Source of the DNA: Polynucleobacter sp. UK-Mo-2m-Kol15
Lineage (GTDB): Bacteria > Pseudomonadota > Gammaproteobacteria > Burkholderiales > Burkholderiaceae
DNA length: 64,000 bases
NCBI RefSeq assembly: GCF_018881505.1
Contig: NZ_JACVQC010000001.1
Span: 1,905,927-1,969,926 of the forward strand
Reading direction: 5' to 3'
A program made the translations under genes and the position numbers. A model generated the notes under the pieces. That model made no database searches and had not been told where the DNA came from. It worked only from the letters and a program-made list of their open reading frames with translations. The stretch's first letter is position 1. Each line of letters begins with the position of its first letter. Positions 1 to 10,554 of this stretch are shown here, in pieces.

Positions 1-2
1 AT

Positions 3-803
3 ACAAGGACCGAGCAGTACCACTTTATCGGCAAAGATATTCTGTATTTCCATACCCTCTTTTGGCCGGCAACTCTCCACTTTGCAGGCTATCGCACACC
101 AACGAATGTATTTGCGCATGGCTTTCTCACAGTTGATGGCGAGAAGATGAGTAAATCACGCGGCACTTTAATTTCTGCACATAGCGTAATTGAGTCTGGA
201 TTCAATCCAGAATGGTTCCGCTATTACTTTGCAACTAAGCTCAATGACAGCATGGAGGATTTAGATTTAAATCTTCAAGACTTTGTCGCTCGAGTCAACA
301 GCGATCTACTAGGCAAGTACATCAATATTGCGAGTCGTAGTGCAGGCTTCTTAGTAAAGCGTTTTGGTGGTGTGGTTTCTGACGCAGCAATGAATAATCC
401 ACTGCTCACTGACATTGCCTCTGTCAGCGAAAAAATTGCCGAACTATATGAAGCCCGTGAATATGCCAAAGCTTTGCGCACCATCATGGAGCTAGCGGAT
501 AAGGTCAATGCTTTTGTTGATGAAAACAAACCTTGGGAAATTGCCAAAGATCCTGAACGCGAATCTGATTTGCAGCGAGTCTGCAGTGTCACCTTAGAGG
601 CATTCCGTTTGCTGAGCCTCTATCTCAAGCCAGTACTACCTCAAGTCACCGCAGAGGTTGAGGACTTCCTCTCGGTGCCAGCCATGAGCTGGAATGACGT
701 TAAAGCACCTCTTTCCAGCCAAAATCCGATCAAAGTCTACAAGCACCTGATGACCCGCGTTGAAACCGCTCAAATCGAGACTTTATTGGCAGCAAACCTA
801 TAA
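3..803 (+). CDS. metG: Methionyl-tRNA synthetase, C-terminal part (5' end cut by window)
   Basis: Charges tRNA-Met with methionine. The reading frame is open from the window edge, so only the last 266 codons are seen. The KMSKS loop that binds ATP lies at visible residues 48-52, preceded by the [11 protein letters not shown] stretch typical of MetG. The helical anticodon-binding domain follows, with a recognisable NKPWEIAKD. The protein stops soon after this domain ([15 protein letters not shown] then the end), so the C-terminal OB-fold tRNA-binding domain found in the 677-residue E. coli enzyme is absent. The stop codon is clean and nothing downstream resembles a detached OB-fold, so this looks like a naturally short form, not a frameshift. 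Confidence 0.95.
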   Translation, partial: TRTEQYHFIGKDILYFHTLFWPATLHFAGYRTPTNVFAHGFLTVDGEKMSKSRGTLISAHSVIESGFNPEWFRYYFATKLNDSMEDLDLNLQDFVARVNSDLLGKYINIASRSAGFLVKRFGGVVSDAAMNNPLLTDIASVSEKIAELYEAREYAKALRTIMELADKVNAFVDENKPWEIAKDPERESDLQRVCSVTLEAFRLLSLYLKPVLPQVTAEVEDFLSVPAMSWNDVKAPLSSQNPIKVYKHLMTRVETAQIETLLAANL

Positions 804-953
804 AAATGGCCTCAAAAGGACTAATTTTTAGGAATTAGCCAAAAAGTCGGCTGGTTTGTAGGAAAAATCGTTAATAATAATGACCTAAGCAGAATGTTGC
901 TGCGCTGTAATTTATGTAAGTTATTGAATTAATTGAGAATTTTAGGAAATATG

Positions 954-1134
954 ATGGCTAGATATACATCGGAATTCACCCAGTTCTTAAATGAACTCAA
1001 ATCCGAGAAACCGGATATTGAAGCAGGCCAGCAGGCGGGTCGGGCACTCCTTTGGGATAAAGAGCCTCTGAGCACCGAAGATCAGCGACGAGCTAAAGCT
1101 GCAAAATTGAAGCAGCGTGCTTACGTCTATTCGA

Positions 1135-1142
<8 letters not shown>
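954..1142 (+). CDS. DUF3460 family small protein
   Basis: A 62-residue protein of unknown function that I recognise as the betaproteobacterial DUF3460 family from MARYTSEFTQFLNELK and RALLWDKEPLS. It is basic at the C-terminus and has no signal peptide or membrane segment. Three starts are possible: TTG at 933, ATG at 951 and ATG at 954. I chose 954 because AGGA at 944-947 then sits 6 bases upstream and the family begins with MARY. Its stop overlaps the start of scpA by 8 bases, so the two are probably translationally coupled. Confidence 0.8.
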
Positions 1143-2862
<1,720 letters not shown>

Positions 2863-2866
<4 letters not shown>

Positions 2867-3351
2867 ACCCTTGTAAGACCCTCAATTGCTTTAACGCCAT
2901 CTAGCGATCTGCCAAACTCATTTAATAAACTATTCCGCTGACCGATTTCAAAATCGGTAAATTCAAAGCCGGGTGCAACTGCACAACTTACCAGACAGAA
3001 TGAGTTTTGACTTAATGGCTTAGCAGCAAACCATGTATTGGCAGGAATAGTGGCCTGCAAGCATTTTGAATCCAACCCTAATTGAATGGTTTGTAGCGCC
3101 TTATTTTCATCAAAAAAATAAATGGTTACATCGCCGCCACTATGAAAGTACCAAGTCTCATCTGACTTGATCCGGTGCCAAGAGGAAAAGTCATCGCCCG
3201 ATAGGAGATAGTAAATACTGGTGTAAGCACTCTTTTGCACTAAGCCATCAGAATTAACAATGGTTGGTGATCGATACATTTCCCTATAAAAGCCACCTTC
3301 AGGATGAGGAAGAAGCTTAAGGTCATTAACAAGAGAATCGATTGTTTGCAT
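2863..3351 (-). CDS. DUF985 family cupin protein
   Basis: A 162-residue single-domain cupin of the DUF985 family; its enzymatic role is unknown to me. The N-terminal PHPEGGFYREMYRS is the family hallmark, followed by SSWHRIKSDETWYFHSGG, which carries the first cupin metal-ligand pattern, and by SFCLVSCAVAPGFEFTDFE. I chose the ATG at 3351 because the family begins just before the PHPEGG motif; upstream ATGs at 3399 and 3384 would add unconserved residues. It lies downstream of the formyltransferase-like gene on the same strand with about 60 bases between, so it could be the last gene of that transcript. Confidence 0.8.
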
Positions 3352-3411
3352 ACATACCCAACTTTTAAATGCTGGCCATAGCATGGCTTTATTCCACATT
3401 AAGCAAGTTAA

Positions 3412-4344
3412 TTAGAGTGTAAAGAACTGCCCCACCTCTAGATTTAACTCTTTAGCGAGTTCAGCACCGGATACTTTGCCAGCTACCCCTTTAGCTTTGA
3501 GGACCTCAATTTGCCCACCATGACAGGCAACAAAGAATGAGTCCAAAGTAATTTGAGTGATTTCACCTGGCTTACCTTTAACGGCACCAAATGTCGCTAC
3601 TACGTGCTTATGACAGTCATAGATCTGTACCTTGTGCTCGCCAAATTTAGTCCAAGCTCCAGGTGCAGGATTGCATGCACGAATCAAGTTATAAATTTGA
3701 GTGATGTGTGTTGCCCAATGAATCTGTGCCGCATCTACACCAAACCAGCCTTCGTAATTGGCTTGTGATTCGTCTTGCAATATTTCTTGATACTTGCCGG
3801 CGACCACTAAGTCAGCTGCTTCCAGCAAGGCTTTTACACCCACAGGAAATAAATGATCGAAGTAGACTTTACCTAAAGTGTCATCTGGTCCAATCGCAAC
3901 CTCTTTTTGCAATATCACCTCACCCTCATCCAAACCATCAGATGGGCGGAAGATGGTAAGACCTGTTTTTTCTTCACCTAAAGCGATTGCCCAATTAATA
4001 GCGCTAGGGCCACGGTACTTCGGTAGAAGCGAAGGATGATATTGAATGGTTCCATGCTTTGGAATTTTGCAGAGTTCTTGCGGCACAAACTGCAGAACAT
4101 ATGCCATTACGCAAATATCTGCATTAGCATCAATCATTGCTTGCGCTGCCTCAGAACCCTTGAGTGAGGCAAATTGCAAGGGGGTTAAGCCTCTTGCAAT
4201 AGCCGCTTCTTTAAGCACTTCAGGCTTAGTTGACTTGGGATTGTCGGGTGGACAGAAAACAGCAACCACTTCGTCACCGCGATCTAAAAAGGCCTCTAAT
4301 GCAGCCTTACCAAAATCCGCACTCCCGATTAGAGCAACACGCAT
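3412..4344 (-). CDS. Formyltetrahydrofolate hydrolase / formyltransferase-like protein
   Basis: A 310-residue protein of the Fmt/PurN superfamily. It resembles the N-terminal hydrolase domain of 10-formyl-THF dehydrogenase (ALDH1L) more than ordinary Met-tRNA formyltransferase: YHPSLLPKYRGPSAINW, DGLDEGEVILQKE, a YEGWFGVDAAQIHW block and NPAPGAWTKFG are all placed as in that domain. The folate-site His103 and Asp139 are present. There is no aldehyde dehydrogenase or carrier domain. Only one base separates it from the upstream formyl-CoA transferase stop, so it is almost certainly co-translated with it. I infer a role in moving or releasing formyl groups that arise from oxalate; Met-tRNA formyltransferase is the alternative. 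Confidence 0.75.
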   Translation of the reverse strand: MRVALIGSADFGKAALEAFLDRGDEVVAVFCPPDNPKSTKPEVLKEAAIARGLTPLQFASLKGSEAAQAMIDANADICVMAYVLQFVPQELCKIPKHGTIQYHPSLLPKYRGPSAINWAIALGEEKTGLTIFRPSDGLDEGEVILQKEVAIGPDDTLGKVYFDHLFPVGVKALLEAADLVVAGKYQEILQDESQANYEGWFGVDAAQIHWATHITQIYNLIRACNPAPGAWTKFGEHKVQIYDCHKHVVATFGAVKGKPGEITQITLDSFFVACHGGQIEVLKAKGVAGKVSGAELAKELNLEVGQFFTL

Positions 4345-4345
4345 C

Positions 4346-5593
4346 TTAGATCACCTTATCGTGACGAAGGCTAATCAATTCATCAGTTGAGTAACCCAAT
4401 TCGGTAAGAATCTCATCAGTGTGCTCACCCAACAATGGTGAGCGAGTTACATCGGTTGGGCTATCAGACATCTTAATTGGATTACCAACCGTGAGATACT
4501 TGCCACGAATCGGATGATCCACTTCAACCACAGTGCCAGTGGCACGTAGTGCAGGTTCTTCAGCGATTTCTTTCATCGACAAAATTGGGCCACAAGGAAT
4601 ATCGTATTTATTCAGAATATCCATGACTTCAAACTTTGTCTTAGTCATGGTCCACTTTTCAATCTCACCAAAAATTTCCATCAGGTGCGGCAAGCGAGCC
4701 ATCGGTGATGCAAAACGCACATCAGTAATCCAATCTTCACGACCGATTACCTTACAAATGGCTTCCCAAACTGGAGCTTGCACGATGACATACATGTAAG
4801 AGTTTGGGTCTGTTTCCCAGCCCTTACATTTCACAATCCAACCAGGCTGACCGCCGCCAGAAGCATTACCAGCACGGGGTACAGAGTCACCAAACTCGCC
4901 ATTAGGATATTGTGGATACTCCTGCATCAAACCAACACGCTCTAAGCGTTGCTGATCACGCAACTTCACTCGACATAAATTCAACACGGCATCTTGCATG
5001 GCAGCCAATACTTTTTGGCCGCGACCAGAGTGCGTACGCTGATACAGCGCTGTCACAATTCCCAATGCCAAATGTAGGCCAGTGCCACTATCTCCAATTT
5101 GAGCGCCAGTCACCATGGGAGGGCCATCATCAAAACCAGTAGTCGATGCCGAACCACCAGCGCACTGTGCTACGTTTTCATAAACCTTGCAATCTTCATA
5201 AGGACCTGGACCAAAACCTTTTACTGAGGCCATGATCATCATGGGATTCAATTCTTGAATGCGCTCCCAAGAAAAACCCATGCGATCCAATGCGCCAGGT
5301 GCAAAGTTCTCAACCAATACGTCACATTCCTTAATAAGACGCTCTAGAATTTCTTTGCCACGAGGTGTTTTGGTATTGACCGTAATTGAGCGCTTGTTGT
5401 GATTCAACATCGTGAAATACAAGCTATCAGCATCTGGGATATCGCGTAATTGACCACGAGTTGCATCACCCTCACCAGATTTCTCCACTTTGATTACGTC
5501 TGCACCGAACCAAGCGAGCAGCTGAGTACAAGTAGGGCCAGATTGAACGTGCGTAAAGTCGAGGATTTTCACCCCTTCTAATGCTTTTGCCAT
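4346..5593 (-). CDS. Formyl-CoA transferase-like class III CoA-transferase (copy 1)
   Basis: A 415-residue class III CoA-transferase, very similar to formyl-CoA:oxalate CoA-transferase (Frc), which moves CoA from formyl-CoA to oxalate. Seen: [22 protein letters not shown] at the N-terminus, [12 protein letters not shown] near residue 170 holding the catalytic Asp that forms the acyl-aspartyl intermediate, and [18 protein letters not shown]. The glycine loop reads [11 protein letters not shown] where classical Frc and the second copy have [11 protein letters not shown]. It is roughly two-thirds identical by eye to the copy at 6246-7496, so it may have a different acyl-CoA donor. It is tightly coupled to the formyl-THF hydrolase-like gene. 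Confidence 0.88.
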   Translation of the reverse strand: MAKALEGVKILDFTHVQSGPTCTQLLAWFGADVIKVEKSGEGDATRGQLRDIPDADSLYFTMLNHNKRSITVNTKTPRGKEILERLIKECDVLVENFAPGALDRMGFSWERIQELNPMMIMASVKGFGPGPYEDCKVYENVAQCAGGSASTTGFDDGPPMVTGAQIGDSGTGLHLALGIVTALYQRTHSGRGQKVLAAMQDAVLNLCRVKLRDQQRLERVGLMQEYPQYPNGEFGDSVPRAGNASGGGQPGWIVKCKGWETDPNSYMYVIVQAPVWEAICKVIGREDWITDVRFASPMARLPHLMEIFGEIEKWTMTKTKFEVMDILNKYDIPCGPILSMKEIAEEPALRATGTVVEVDHPIRGKYLTVGNPIKMSDSPTDVTRSPLLGEHTDEILTELGYSTDELISLRHDKVI

Positions 5594-5727
5594 GATTTAA
5601 GTCCTAATAAGATTGAAATTTTGAATTACTTCGATTTTACCAGCGACCGATTGTGGTGCGATATGAGATGCCTGTTTTTTGGGCACACCCGCTCTGAATA
5701 CTTCAGATTCCCTATCTGACCTGAAAT

Positions 5728-6150
5728 TTAACGAGCTTCAAGCTCAGAAAGACGTTTTTTGAGAGCCCTTTCTTCAGTAAAACGCTCAGTTTCATCCCGA
5801 ATTACCGCCACTACGCCATTAGCTTGATGCTTTTCATCAAACAACATACCTACGGTAAAGGCGATCGATAAGGTGCGACCATCTTGATGTTTGGCTGGTA
5901 CTTTAAGTAAGGAAGTGCCGTAGCGCGTGGTACCCGTCTCCATTGACTTCCTGCAACCCTCATTATGTCTTTGACGCTGCCGTTCAGGAACGATCAAATC
6001 CAAGGTGTTGCCCAGCGCCTCCTCCTCAGAGTAGCCAAAGATTCGGGTTGCCGCAGGATTCCAAAGAACAATCTTTTCATGGGCATCGACAACAATGACG
6101 GCATCACCAATACAGTCGATTAATTGGGGTAAATCTACGGTTGTTTTCAT
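5728..6150 (-). CDS. Single PAS-domain sensor protein
   Basis: A 140-residue protein made of one PAS domain: IDCIGDAVIVVDAHEKIVLWNPAATRIFGYSEEEALG is split over residues 11-47, followed by LIVPERQRQRHNEG and a PAC-like HQDGRTLSIAFTV. The C-terminal DETERFTEERALKKRLSELEAR forms a short helix like a signalling linker. No kinase, GGDEF or HTH output domain follows, so it must act on a partner or is a stand-alone sensor. It sits between two formyl-CoA transferase genes on the same strand, downstream of a strong terminator. There is no signal peptide, so it is cytoplasmic. Confidence 0.85.
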   Translation of the reverse strand: MKTTVDLPQLIDCIGDAVIVVDAHEKIVLWNPAATRIFGYSEEEALGNTLDLIVPERQRQRHNEGCRKSMETGTTRYGTSLLKVPAKHQDGRTLSIAFTVGMLFDEKHQANGVVAVIRDETERFTEERALKKRLSELEAR

Positions 6151-6184
6151 ACCATCAGTCTAAAGACTTTAAGTTCATCTAGGT

Positions 6185-6216
6185 TAATAAAAAAGGCGCT
6201 CACTAGGAGCGCCTTT
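6185..6216 (-). terminator. Rho-independent terminator after oxc-frc
   Basis: On the minus strand AAAGGCGCTC pairs perfectly with GAGCGCCTTT over 10 bp around a 5-base loop, followed by a run of T (6191 downward). It ends the oxc-frc transcript and separates it from the PAS gene. Confidence 0.88.
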
Positions 6217-6245
6217 GAAGCTAAAACAAATAGTGCTTATTGTTA

Positions 6246-7496
6246 TTAAACCGCTTTTGCTGCATGCAACTTAGTAATGTCATCGGCGCTGTAACCAAGG
6301 TCAGACAACACTTCATCAGTGTGCTCACCCAATACTGGAGATGGCTTCACTTCGATTTCCAAATCAGAGAACTTGATTGGACTACCGATTGTTAAATACT
6401 TACCACGAACCTTGTGATCCACTTCAACGATTGAACCGCTCTTACGCAGATCAGGAGAGGCAGCCAATTCTTTCATCGAGAGAACTGGTGCACAAGGAAT
6501 GTCAAATTTACGGAGAATGTCAACAGCTTCGTACTTAGTCTTGTCCTTGAGCCACTCTTCAATCGTTGCAAAGATATCAAAAATCTTATCTTGACGCGCT
6601 TCTGCAGTCATGTAAGCTGGGTCAGTCGCCCATTCTGGCTTGCCCAGAGCTTTAGTAATTGGCTCCCAAGCATGACCTTGAATAGTGAAATAGATGTATG
6701 CGTTTGGATCTGTTTCCCAACCCTTACACTTCAACACCCAGCCTGGCTGACCACCACCACCAGCGTTACCGCCACGTGGAACTACGTCAGAGAAGGTACC
6801 GTGTGGGTACTGTGGGTACTCTTCGAGGTAACCAACTTTATCCAAACGCTGTTGATCACGTAATTTAACGCGGCATAAGTTCAATACAGCATCTTGCATT
6901 GAGCAAGATACTTTTTGACCTTTGCCAGTTTTTTGACGCTGCATTAATGCAGTCAAAATACCAATGGCCAAGTGCATACCAGTATTGCTATCGCCCAAAG
7001 CAGCAGCTGAAACTGTTGGAGGACCATCCCAGAAACCAGTTGTAGAAGCAGCACCACCAGCACATTGAGCAACGTTCTCGTATACCTTTAAGTCTTCGTA
7101 TGAATGGCCATCGCTAAATCCTTTTACAGAAGCCATAATCATCTTTGGATTCAATTCCTGAATACGCGCCCAGCTAAAACCCATACGATCCAGAGCGCCT
7201 GGACCAAAGTTCTCAACCATGACGTCAGAAGTCTTGATCATCTTCTCTAAAACTTCTTTACCTTCTTGAGTCTTAGTATCTAAGGTCAAAGAACGCTTAT
7301 TACCGTTCAACATCGTGAAATACAAAGCATCTGCACCTGGAATGTCACGTAACTGGCTACGAGTTACGTCACCAGAGCCTGGACGCTCAACTTTAATCAC
7401 GTCAGCACCGTACCAAGCCAATAACTGAGTGCATGCAGGGCCAGCTTGCACGTGTGTGAAATCGATGATGCGAATACCGTCTAATGGTTTAGTCAT
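6246..7496 (-). CDS. frc: Formyl-CoA:oxalate CoA-transferase (copy 2)
   Basis: Transfers CoA from formyl-CoA to oxalate, giving oxalyl-CoA for decarboxylation by the neighbouring oxc product. The 416 residues match classical Frc throughout: [11 protein letters not shown] near residue 170 with the catalytic Asp, [20 protein letters not shown], and the mobile glycine loop [11 protein letters not shown]. The start has a strong ribosome binding site (AAGGAG) 9 bases upstream. It lies 91 bases downstream of oxc and ends at a strong terminator, so the pair oxc-frc is a compact operon. Confidence 0.95.
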   Translation of the reverse strand: MTKPLDGIRIIDFTHVQAGPACTQLLAWYGADVIKVERPGSGDVTRSQLRDIPGADALYFTMLNGNKRSLTLDTKTQEGKEVLEKMIKTSDVMVENFGPGALDRMGFSWARIQELNPKMIMASVKGFSDGHSYEDLKVYENVAQCAGGAASTTGFWDGPPTVSAAALGDSNTGMHLAIGILTALMQRQKTGKGQKVSCSMQDAVLNLCRVKLRDQQRLDKVGYLEEYPQYPHGTFSDVVPRGGNAGGGGQPGWVLKCKGWETDPNAYIYFTIQGHAWEPITKALGKPEWATDPAYMTAEARQDKIFDIFATIEEWLKDKTKYEAVDILRKFDIPCAPVLSMKELAASPDLRKSGSIVEVDHKVRGKYLTIGSPIKFSDLEIEVKPSPVLGEHTDEVLSDLGYSADDITKLHAAKAV

Positions 7497-7520
7497 GTTT
7501 ACTTCTCCTTAAAGTATTTC

Positions 7521-7580
7521 GTATTTATTACTAAATTTACTCTTAAAAAATTACGTATTTATTACCTATGTATTTATTAC
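7521..7580. repeat. Three 11-bp direct repeats between oxc and frc
   Basis: GTATTTATTAC occurs at 7521-7531, 7555-7565 and 7570-7580, in the short gap between the two oxalate genes. The spacing is irregular (34 then 15). It could be slippage-derived spacer DNA or a site for a regulator or RNase; no function is shown. Confidence 0.6.
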
Positions 7581-7587
7581 CTAAGCT

Positions 7588-9294
7588 TTACTTCTTACCA
7601 GCAGTGGATGGATTCAAGTTAGTCAAGCGCCCACTCTCCGTACCAGCTGTCTCGTCAATTACCGCATTAATTAAGGCTGGCTTGCCTTCAGCAATTGCTT
7701 TAGTCAATGCAGCCTCTAACTCTGCAGGGGTAGTAACGTAATAACCAACACCACCAAATGCCTCGATCATTTTGTCGTAACGAGCATTTTTCACGAATAC
7801 TGTTGGGGCAACATCTGCGCCGCCAGTAGGGTTCACGTCAGTACCACGGTAGACACCGTTGTTGTTAAACACAACTGTAGTAATTGGCAGGTTATAACGA
7901 CAAATGGTTTCTAATTCCATACCGCTAAAGCCAAATGCACTGTCGCCTTCAACAGCTACTGTTGGTAGGCCACTCGTTACAGCAGCACCAATGGCGTAAC
8001 CCATGCCAATACCCATAATGCCCCAAGTGCCAGAGTCAAAACGTTTACGTGGCTTATACATATCAACGATTGCACGGCAATAGTCAAGTGTATTTGCACC
8101 TTCGTTAACCAAGTTCACATCCGGGTTCTTCTTGATCACATCACGAATAGCGCGCAATGCACCATGGAAGTTCATTGGTGAAGCTTCTTTGGCCAATGTT
8201 TCAGCCATCTTTGCCAAGTTCTTATCCTTCTTCTCGTTGATCGCAGCGATCCACTCAGCAGCTGGTTTTGGAACTGCTGCAATACCCTTCAAGAGTTCAC
8301 CAACACAGGAACCAATATCACCGATTAATGGCGCATCGATTTGTACGTTGCTATCCACTTCATTCGCTTGAATATCAATTTGGATAAATTTCTTAGGATC
8401 TTTGCCCCATGTCTTACCCTTACCGTGAGCTAACAACCAGTTCAAGCGAGCGCCAACTAACATCACAGCATCCGCCTCAGCCAATACAAATGAACGAGCT
8501 GCAGAAGCAGATTGTGGATGGTTATCTGGCAATAGACCTTTTGCCATTGACATTGGCAAGTAAGGGATACCAGACTTTTCAATCAATGCACGAATATCAG
8601 CATCGGCTTGAGCGTAAGCCGCGCCTTTACCCAACAAAATTAATGGGCGCTTAGCACCCTTTAACACATTCAATGCACGCTCCACTGCATCAGCAGCAGG
8701 GATTTGACGTGGCACTGGATCGATTACCTTGAAGATAGATTTCTTAGCCTCTTCAACTGGCATTGTTTGAGCCAAGAGTTGTGCAGGTAAGTCCAAGTAC
8801 ACACCGCCTGGACGACCAGAAACAGCTGCACGAATGGCACGCGCAAAACCAATGCCAATGTCTTCAATATGGTTGATACGATATGCCGCTTTGCAATATG
8901 GCTTAGCAGCATTGAGCTGATCCATCTCTTCGTAATCACCCTGTTGCAAGTCAACAATTTCACGCTCGCTTGAGCCGGAAATCAAAATCATTGGGAAACA
9001 GTTCACAGTAGCATTTGCCAATGCTGTTAAGCCGTTCAAGAAACCTGGTGCTGAAACAGTCATACAGATACCAGGCTTTTGTGTCATGTAACCCGCAATT
9101 GCTGCAGCGTTACCAGCGTGCTGCTCATGACGGAAACCAATAAAGCGCAACCCTTCTGCTTGCGCTAAACGGCACAAGTCGGTAATGGGAATACCAACCA
9201 GACCAAAAATAGTATCTAGGTCATTTGCTTTTAAGGCGTCAATGACAAGATGAAATCCATCAGTGACTTGGGTATTTTGATTGTCTGTTGTCAT
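7588..9294 (-). CDS. oxc: Oxalyl-CoA decarboxylase
   Basis: A thiamine-diphosphate enzyme that decarboxylates oxalyl-CoA to formyl-CoA and CO2. The 568 residues fit the family. Seen: [16 protein letters not shown] near residue 55 with the Glu that activates TPP, the N-terminal [19 protein letters not shown], a central Rossmann-like cofactor domain, and the TPP/Mg motif [20 protein letters not shown] ending in NNNGVYRG. There is no signal peptide. It is the first gene of the oxc-frc unit; a Crp/Fnr gene lies upstream on the same strand and a palindromic site is found in the gap. No Shine-Dalgarno is obvious before the ATG. Confidence 0.96.
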   Translation of the reverse strand: MTTDNQNTQVTDGFHLVIDALKANDLDTIFGLVGIPITDLCRLAQAEGLRFIGFRHEQHAGNAAAIAGYMTQKPGICMTVSAPGFLNGLTALANATVNCFPMILISGSSEREIVDLQQGDYEEMDQLNAAKPYCKAAYRINHIEDIGIGFARAIRAAVSGRPGGVYLDLPAQLLAQTMPVEEAKKSIFKVIDPVPRQIPAADAVERALNVLKGAKRPLILLGKGAAYAQADADIRALIEKSGIPYLPMSMAKGLLPDNHPQSASAARSFVLAEADAVMLVGARLNWLLAHGKGKTWGKDPKKFIQIDIQANEVDSNVQIDAPLIGDIGSCVGELLKGIAAVPKPAAEWIAAINEKKDKNLAKMAETLAKEASPMNFHGALRAIRDVIKKNPDVNLVNEGANTLDYCRAIVDMYKPRKRFDSGTWGIMGIGMGYAIGAAVTSGLPTVAVEGDSAFGFSGMELETICRYNLPITTVVFNNNGVYRGTDVNPTGGADVAPTVFVKNARYDKMIEAFGGVGYYVTTPAELEAALTKAIAEGKPALINAVIDETAGTESGRLTNLNPSTAGKK

Positions 9295-9455
9295 AGAAAT
9301 TTATAGTTAATTACACCGCCCGAACACACAGCTTGTTCGGTGCAATTTAGCTTGCGCCAACTGTCTCCAATTAAGTTATTAGTATTGCCACGGGTAACTA
9401 TCAATATTCCCGTTAAGGCTGGTATGCATATTAGGCTTGGGGATGGGGTTCATCA

Positions 9456-9469
9456 TTGACTTCGGTCAA
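9456..9469. promoter_or_regulatory. Crp/Fnr-type palindrome upstream of oxc
   Basis: TTGAC-TTCG-GTCAA is a perfect 5-4-5 palindrome, the same layout as Crp/Fnr-family boxes (FNR consensus TTGAT-N4-ATCAA). It lies 162 bases upstream of oxc and 34 bases downstream of a Crp/Fnr family gene, which makes that protein the likely binder. Confidence 0.55.
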
Positions 9470-9502
9470 TTTCCCCTAAATTCTAGAAATAACTGAGACC
9501 GG

Positions 9503-10120
9503 CTATGCGAAGAGCTCTTTATGCTTTGTTTTGAGGCGACTCAAAGTCTCCGGGGAGAGGTTGAGGTAGGCGGCAAGCTCTTTTTTGGGAAGAAGCTCAA
9601 ATAAATCTTCATATTTGCGTAAAAAGCGCTCCACACGACCTGGTGCGTCCAGCATATGCAGCGTAATGGTATGAGCCATGATCTCACTCATCAAGCGCAT
9701 GACTTCAAACTCAAAGCTTTCTTTGAGGGGTTTGTGGACCTCCAAGAATTCAGCCCATTTCTTCAGGGGCATGCGGGCCACTCGAGCCTTGGTCACCGAG
9801 GCAATACTATAAGGAGCTGCCGTCTTAAGGCGCCAAGCCGCATAACTCGTTTCGATATCTTTTTCGATGGCAAAACGAAGAATCATCTCTTTTGCATCCG
9901 CGCTTGAAACAATGCGCTTCAAAATTCCATCAAGCACAAAGTACTGCTCCATCTGATGATCACCCTGATGAAGCAAGATTTCTGATTTCTTCAGGTCCGA
10001 GATGACTAAATTGCGCTCTAAATCGGCCATCGCTTCAGCATCCAAACTTTTTAAGACCGAGTTTTGGCTTAGCTGCAAGCGAATCAGGTTTTTTTCGGGG
10101 TGCTTATCTAATACCGTCAT
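9503..10120 (-). CDS. Crp/Fnr family transcriptional regulator
   Basis: A 205-residue regulator with an N-terminal cyclic-nucleotide-binding-like beta-roll (ILLHQGDHQMEQYFVLDGIL near residues 48-67), a dimerisation helix, and a C-terminal winged helix (LPKKELAAYLNLSPETLSRLK). The protein contains no cysteine at all, so it cannot carry an FNR-type iron-sulfur cluster. The ligand is unknown; the classic Crp cAMP-contact arginine and glutamate pattern is not obvious. It lies upstream of oxc on the same strand, so control of the oxalate genes is the natural guess. Divergently, 85 bases away, starts the cobalamin leader. Confidence 0.88.
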   Translation of the reverse strand: MTVLDKHPEKNLIRLQLSQNSVLKSLDAEAMADLERNLVISDLKKSEILLHQGDHQMEQYFVLDGILKRIVSSADAKEMILRFAIEKDIETSYAAWRLKTAAPYSIASVTKARVARMPLKKWAEFLEVHKPLKESFEFEVMRLMSEIMAHTITLHMLDAPGRVERFLRKYEDLFELLPKKELAAYLNLSPETLSRLKTKHKELFA

Positions 10121-10192
10121 GAATCTTTACTCCTAGAAAGAGCATTGTAGGCTTTTTTGTCATTCCAAACGGTTTAAGCCCTACCGATAGGA

Positions 10193-10198
10193 TATAAT
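10193..10198 (+). promoter_or_regulatory. -10 box for the cobalamin operon
   Basis: A perfect TATAAT ends 7 bases before the first base of the riboswitch region, so transcription should begin near 10205. No good -35 hexamer is seen at the standard distance. Confidence 0.55.
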
Positions 10199-10204
10199 TG
10201 AGGG

Positions 10205-10400
10205 GTCGTGGTGCTTTATTGCAGTGCAATAAAGTTAAACGGGAAACACTAAACGTGTGCTGCCCCCGCAACGGTAAGTAAATGCGCCCTAACTTTAAGG
10301 TAAAGGTGTCAGGAATCTGAATAAGCCACTGTGCGCGTCAATAGCATGGGAAGGCCAGATTCTGAGATTTACTAGCCCGGATACCGGCCAAGACAGGTGG
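10205..10400 (+). ncRNA. Cobalamin riboswitch
   Basis: Binds adenosyl- or related cobalamin and turns down the downstream uptake genes. The core is clear: TAAACGGGAAACA near 10237, CTGCCCCCGCAACGGTAA at 10259-10276, and the B12 box AGCCCGGATACCGGCC at 10374-10389. It precedes a TonB-dependent receptor and btuFCD-type genes, the classical target set. About 140 further bases separate the aptamer from the receptor start; they hold hairpins such as AGCTTAC/GTGAGCT close to the ribosome binding site and are presumably the expression platform. Confidence 0.95.
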
Positions 10401-10554
10401 AATTTTGCGGACGGGGACCTTCGCGCGCCGATGAAGCATCTCCAGCCAAGCCGGCAGGATGTCCAATTGACGCGTGAGCTCTCACAATGTGAAATTCTGT
10501 TCGACCCAGCTTACGGGGAAGTGAGCTAGGTGATTCGAAGGCAGAAGGTTCATC

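Noticed and set aside
7521..7580. CRISPR-like interpretation of the short repeats between oxc and frc
   Set aside because: Repeats are only 11 bp, with irregular 4-23 bp gaps, and no cas genes are present.
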